The position numbers and the translations under genes are program-made. A DNA stretch of 54,992 nucleotides, taken from contig JAEUHS010000132.1 of the NCBI GenBank assembly GCA_016794035.1, positions 1 through 54,992 of the forward strand, in the 5' to 3' direction. This document shows, one piece after another, positions 51,593 to 54,992 of this stretch. The notes beneath the pieces are model-generated. The model saw only the letters and a list, made by a program, of their open reading frames with translations, made no database searches and was not told where the DNA came from. Origin of the DNA: Planctomycetota bacterium (GTDB lineage Bacteria > Planctomycetota > UBA1135 > UBA2386). Each line of letters begins with the position of its first letter. The stretch's first letter is position 1.

Positions 51593-52975
51593 TCACATAC
51601 CGGTGCCGCTGACGACGACACGCACCGTGTGCGCGATCAGCTTGAGGTCGAGCCACAGCGACCAGTTGTCGATGTAGTAGAGGTCCATCTCGACCCAGCG
51701 CTTGAACGAGACCTTGTTGCGGCCCCAGACCTGCCAGACGCAGGTCAGGCCGGGCTTGACCGAGATGCGGCGGCGCTGCCACCAGGTGTACTTGTCGACT
51801 TCGGTCGGGATCGGTGGTCGCGGGCCCACCAGGCTCATGTCGCCGATCAGGACGTTGAGCAGCTGCGGCAGTTCGTCGAGGCTGAACTTGCGCAGGACCC
51901 GTCCCACCGACGTGATGCGCGGGTCCTTGGGGATCTTGAACGCAGGCCCGTCCTGGGTGCTCTCCGCGCGCAGCTTCTCCTGCTGGGCGTGCGCGCCCGC
52001 GAACATGGTGCGGAACTTCAGGCAATGGAAGGTCTCGCCGTTCTTGCCGACGCGGATCTGGCGGAAGAACACCGGACCCTTGCTGGTCAGCTTGACGAGG
52101 ATGCCACAGGCGACCAGCACCGGCAGCAGGGCCAACAGGCCGGCCGTCGCTCCCACCACGTCGATCGCCCGCTTGGCCAGCTGCGACAACGACTGGTTGG
52201 GCGGCGTGCTCATCGACAGGCCGGGCCGCCGGTCGGTCCAGGCCAGGCCGACGCGCAGATGCTCGAGGTCGAGGAACGAAGGGAAGTACTGCACGCCGAG
52301 CCCCACCTCGTCGCAGTTGCGGAACACGCGGTGCACGTCGCCCGTGACGGCGCGATCCGAAGGGCTCACGAGGGCGAGATCGACGCGGTGGTCGCGCAGC
52401 AGCGACTGCAGGCTCTCGGTCGAACTGGCGAGGCGAGGCAGGTGCGACATCTCGGCCGCTTCCTCACCCGGGAACGGCACGAAGCCGAGGATCTCCATCG
52501 TCTCCCGCGCGTCGTCGCCGACGCTCAGGGACCGGGCGCTGGCGCAGGCGCCGACGACCAGAGTCCGTGGCCGGGAGTTGGCGAGTCCGAGCGTGGTCGC
52601 GGAGAGGATCAGGCGATAGCCGGCCAGCAGCACCAGGCCGACGACGAGCACCAGCCAGACGTTGAGGTGCAGGTGCTGGAACAGGGACACCGACAGCAGG
52701 CCGCCGACCCCCCAGGTGGTCGCCCAGGTCTCGGCGACGCGCCGCAGGGCGAGGCGCCGATTGCGCCGGAGAGGAACCAGGTCGAGGCCGAGGCGGCTGG
52801 CGACCAGCTGCCAGATGCCGGCGAACAGCGCGACGTGGACCGTCGCTTGGATCAGGCCCTGCTGAGGTGGCGCCGCGGTGTCGGTGCGCCAGATTCCACC
52901 GAGGGAGAGCGCCGCGAGGATGCAGGCGAAATCGAGCAGGAAGCCGACCAACCGGAAGAGGTTGGAGCGAGACAT
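51593..52975 (-). CDS. Exopolysaccharide priming sugar transferase (PHPT type)
   Basis: The protein has 460 residues. Four to five membrane segments in the N-terminal half are followed by a CoA-binding-like domain. Residues of about 265-460 are the bacterial sugar transferase: KRAIDVVGA, GPVFFRQIRVGKNGETFHCL, KFRTM and DELPQLLNVLIGDMSLVGPRPP. This polyprenyl-phosphate hexose-1-phosphate transferase would start extracellular polysaccharide assembly. The gene is preceded by a long gap (52976-53294) with inverted repeats and no clear promoter. Confidence 0.9.
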   Translation of the reverse strand: MSRSNLFRLVGFLLDFACILAALSLGGIWRTDTAAPPQQGLIQATVHVALFAGIWQLVASRLGLDLVPLRRNRRLALRRVAETWATTWGVGGLLSVSLFQHLHLNVWLVLVVGLVLLAGYRLILSATTLGLANSRPRTLVVGACASARSLSVGDDARETMEILGFVPFPGEEAAEMSHLPRLASSTESLQSLLRDHRVDLALVSPSDRAVTGDVHRVFRNCDEVGLGVQYFPSFLDLEHLRVGLAWTDRRPGLSMSTPPNQSLSQLAKRAIDVVGATAGLLALLPVLVACGILVKLTSKGPVFFRQIRVGKNGETFHCLKFRTMFAGAHAQQEKLRAESTQDGPAFKIPKDPRITSVGRVLRKFSLDELPQLLNVLIGDMSLVGPRPPIPTEVDKYTWWQRRRISVKPGLTCVWQVWGRNKVSFKRWVEMDLYYIDNWSLWLDLKLIAHTVRVVVSGTGM

Positions 52976-53294
52976 GGTGCGGAGCGAGTGGGTGAGAGTG
53001 CGAGCGTGACGAGAAGCCGTGTTCTAGTCGGTGTGGACGCCGTCGGCTACACAGGCTGGGACATCCGGAACCGGTGCCGATGGGGTTACATCGGAGAAAG
53101 CCCCTTCGCGTGGCAAACGACACGAGGTTTTCGCGGTTTTTTCGCGGATGCGCCCGTGCCACCGCGGCCCTGTTCCCCGGCGGTGCCGTCGCGGTCGCGC
53201 GCCACGGTGCGACCCGGCCTCTCGCCGCTGAGCTGCGGCGCGTAGCCGCGTCAGCTCCAGCATGGGCGGGCGCAGCCGCTACCCCGCACGTTCC
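52976..53294. other. 319-base intergenic region with inverted and direct repeats
   Basis: No gene is apparent. It lies upstream of the sugar transferase gene and downstream of the polymerase-like gene, both on the minus strand. It contains CCGATG-GGGTTA-CATCGG (53077-53094), CCGGAACCGG (53065-53074) and two copies of TTTTCGCGG (53128-53136 and 53139-53147), 11 bases apart, about one helical turn. The lower GC around 53090-53150 is unusual for this window. An operator or promoter region is plausible; I cannot assign a -10 or -35. Confidence 0.4.
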
Positions 53295-54638
53295 CTAGTA
53301 GCGGATCTGGCGCAACTGGTCCTCGGCGCGCGCCCCCGGGACCAGGGTCAGCGACGACGTCAGCGCCAGCGTCATGTACCACTCCGTCGTCATCTGTTCG
53401 AAGTAGCTGACGCCGAGGAAGTTCATGCAGTGCATGAACAAGGCGGTGCCGAGCGCCCACGACGCCAGCTTGTACTTGGTGCTGCCCTGCGGCAGGCGCA
53501 GGCTGCGGGAGACGCCGACGAAGGCGAGCCAGATCGCCAGGCAGAACAGGCTGACCCGCCAGATGCCGCCGGAGATTCCCTCGGCGACGAACTGGTTGGT
53601 GACGTCGTGCAGCCCGGGCCCCCAGTGGCCGGTTCGTTCGGTGCCGAACAGCCACCACTCCCGGAAGAAGGCGAAGAACTTGTCCACCAGGTGGTAGCGA
53701 TGCCATCCGGTCGACCCGCCGACGAGGTCGACACGCGACAGCAGGTGCCAGACCGGCATGTCCATCAGGTAGAAGTGCAGGATCAGCAGCCAGCCGAACG
53801 CGAGCCACCGCAGCCAGCGCAAGGCGCCGCGGATCGGGTAGAGGCTGGCGGCGAAGACGCCGAACAGGATGGCCATGATCGGCGTGCTGGAGGCGCTGAG
53901 CCGCACGATCACACAGGCGACGATCGTCGCCGTGATCGCGAACACCCAGCTGCCCTTCAGCGTGCGGGCGAAGTAGAAGGGAATCAGGCAGGCCCAGAAG
54001 CACCCGGCGAGGATCGAGTGCGCGAACGCGCCCTGGCAGCGCATCCGGCCGCCCCGCTCCTCGGTCATCAGCGGCACGCCGCCCATCACCGAGAACATGT
54101 TCCGCGAGGTCTGGTTCTCGATGACGAAGAACACCAGCACCACGAAGCCGCTGGCCATGAACACCGTCGCGATCTGGATCAGGTCGCGGTAGTCGCGGAC
54201 CAGCTGACGGAAGAAGAAGTAGAGCATCATCGCGTCGACCGCCGCGCCGAGCCGATTGATGAACACCGGGACCGTCATGCCGAGCAGGGTGCCGGCCACG
54301 ACGCAGACGAAGGCCCAGACGACCATCACGCGGTCGAGATGGTTCCACACGATCGGCTTCAGGTCGCCGCGCAGGAACAGCCGTGTCCAGGCCACGCACA
54401 TCAGCACCCGCATGAACGTGAAGTCGATCGATGCGACGACCAGCCGCTGACCGGCCGGGATGAAGCAGAGCATCAGGATCACCGGCAGGCAGGTCCAGCG
54501 ACGCGGTACCAGCAGCACCAGCACGGCCATCAACCCGAGGGCGGCGACGCCGACCGGGTGGATCATCGTGTTGTTGCCGAAGTCCGAGCCCGCTTGCGCG
54601 GGGACGTCGTCCTGGAAGAGGGCCAGCACGGAGATCAT
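53295..54638 (-). CDS. O-antigen polymerase/ligase-like membrane protein
   Basis: The protein has 447 residues with about eleven hydrophobic segments and a large extracytoplasmic loop containing KFFAFFREWWLFGTERTGHW, the loop expected of WaaL/Wzy-type proteins (a conserved RxxxWxxG-like pattern). No strict family signature is visible, so it might also be another polysaccharide membrane protein. The ATG at 54638 has AAGGA 5 bases before it. Context: next to the priming transferase and a divergent lipoprotein, hence an exopolysaccharide export locus. Confidence 0.7.
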   Translation of the reverse strand: MISVLALFQDDVPAQAGSDFGNNTMIHPVGVAALGLMAVLVLLVPRRWTCLPVILMLCFIPAGQRLVVASIDFTFMRVLMCVAWTRLFLRGDLKPIVWNHLDRVMVVWAFVCVVAGTLLGMTVPVFINRLGAAVDAMMLYFFFRQLVRDYRDLIQIATVFMASGFVVLVFFVIENQTSRNMFSVMGGVPLMTEERGGRMRCQGAFAHSILAGCFWACLIPFYFARTLKGSWVFAITATIVACVIVRLSASSTPIMAILFGVFAASLYPIRGALRWLRWLAFGWLLILHFYLMDMPVWHLLSRVDLVGGSTGWHRYHLVDKFFAFFREWWLFGTERTGHWGPGLHDVTNQFVAEGISGGIWRVSLFCLAIWLAFVGVSRSLRLPQGSTKYKLASWALGTALFMHCMNFLGVSYFEQMTTEWYMTLALTSSLTLVPGARAEDQLRQIRY

Positions 54639-54855
54639 TTCGTCCTTCGTTCGCCCGCGACTCGATCCATGCCTCGGATCGACGGGTTCGTCTCGGGGCG
54701 CGTCTGCTGCGGCATCCGGTCGACGATCGCGCGGCGAGGCCCGAGCGTCCAGTGGCAGCCCGGAGTCTGCGCCGCGAGAGCCGCGTTCGGGCGGCCGGCG
54801 AGCCGTGCTGTCGGCGGCGGGGCCGCAGACACTGGTTTCCGACGCGCCGCCTTCC

Positions 54856-54861
54856 TACCCT
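54856..54861 (+). promoter_or_regulatory. Candidate -10 element (TACCCT) for a leaderless start
   Basis: TACCCT ends 7 bases before the GTG at 54869, again without Shine-Dalgarno. Confidence 0.3.
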
Positions 54862-54868
54862 CCTCGCC

Positions 54869-54992
54869 GTGACCTCGTCCGACACTGCCGTTCGACCCGC
54901 GCGTGGGTCCCGCCGCCGGGCCCGCGCGGTATTCAGCGCCTGTCTGGCGTTCCTGGTGGCCGCCTGCTCGTCGGCGCCGCCGTTCGACGCGA
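54869..54992 (+). CDS. Partial lipoprotein, possibly polysaccharide export (N-terminus only)
   Basis: Only 41 codons are visible from the GTG at 54869 to the window end. They encode an Arg-rich n-region, a hydrophobic stretch and LVAACSSAP, a good lipobox. Divergent from the polymerase-like gene. In exopolysaccharide loci such lipoproteins are often Wza-type exporters, but nothing in the visible part proves that. Confidence 0.5.
   Translation, partial: MTSSDTAVRPARGSRRRARAVFSACLAFLVAACSSAPPFDA

Noticed and set aside
1..54992. tRNA, rRNA and CRISPR
   Set aside because: I looked for T-loop-like sequences, conserved rRNA blocks and regularly spaced repeats and found none; a covariance search could still find small RNAs.

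Overview
This is a high-GC (roughly 70%), gene-dense bacterial chromosome segment. It carries about 42 supportable protein genes, two of them cut by the window edges and two broken or remnant, plus an attI-like region. I see no rRNA, tRNA or CRISPR. The gene content suggests a Planctomycetota-like organism, perhaps of the little-studied Saltatorellus/Poly30 type (inference). The reasons are an ECF sigma factor fused to a membrane segment and beta-sandwich repeats, Tat-exported Gfo/Idh/MocA and sugar-isomerase-like proteins, FG-GAP and dockerin-like secreted proteins sharing a C-terminal domain, futalosine-type menaquinone synthesis (MqnC), separate glycyl-tRNA synthetase alpha and beta genes, and few Shine-Dalgarno sequences.

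Layout. 1-1722: the edge of an integron. An integron integrase reads leftward, followed by an attI-like core site and then a lower-GC cassette-like gene in the same direction that leaves the window. 1851-2694: a small conserved-type protein paired with a frameshifted nucleotidyltransferase. 2768-7175: an ATPase/permease/AttH-like lipoprotein export operon with 4-bp overlaps. 7218-9915: FHA-GAF-PP2C phosphatase, MGMT-like protein and DUF1697 protein. 9945-13849: a membrane-anchored repeat protein divergent from an S41-type peptidase, then a nucleotidyltransferase remnant and a small lipoprotein. 13930-20306: MqnC, DinB-like protein, MgtC/DUF4010 membrane protein and glyQ-glyS. 20380-29928: sigma-fusion protein, secreted HEAT-like protein, FG-GAP protein, di-haem oxidoreductase and CysQ-like phosphatase. 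29949-32217: two divergent Tat-exported sugar-enzyme-like proteins. 32326-36383: a three-gene molybdenum hydroxylase that matches 4-hydroxybenzoyl-CoA reductase, including the extra [4Fe-4S] loop. 36394-42415: TlpA-like thioredoxin/TPR protein, a membrane glycosyltransferase-like protein with a small overlapping partner, and a decahaem OmcA/MtrC-type cytochrome. 42651-47752: BCP peroxiredoxin with a lysine-rich tail, triple-fasciclin lipoprotein, SpoU-type rRNA methyltransferase, RarA and DUF72 protein. 47754-51564: M3 oligopeptidase, lipoprotein and aminopeptidase P. 51593-54992: the edge of an exopolysaccharide locus with a priming glycosyl transferase, a polymerase/ligase-like membrane protein and the start of a divergent lipoprotein.

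The most notable points are the reverse-type integron edge, the membrane-anchored sigma-factor fusion, the exact cysteine spacing of the 4-hydroxybenzoyl-CoA reductase beta subunit, and the 122-124-residue C-terminal domain shared by two adjacent secreted proteins. Another is the recurring -10-like hexamer 6-12 bases in front of start codons, which suggests many leaderless transcripts. All assignments come from reading the sequence; no database search was run.
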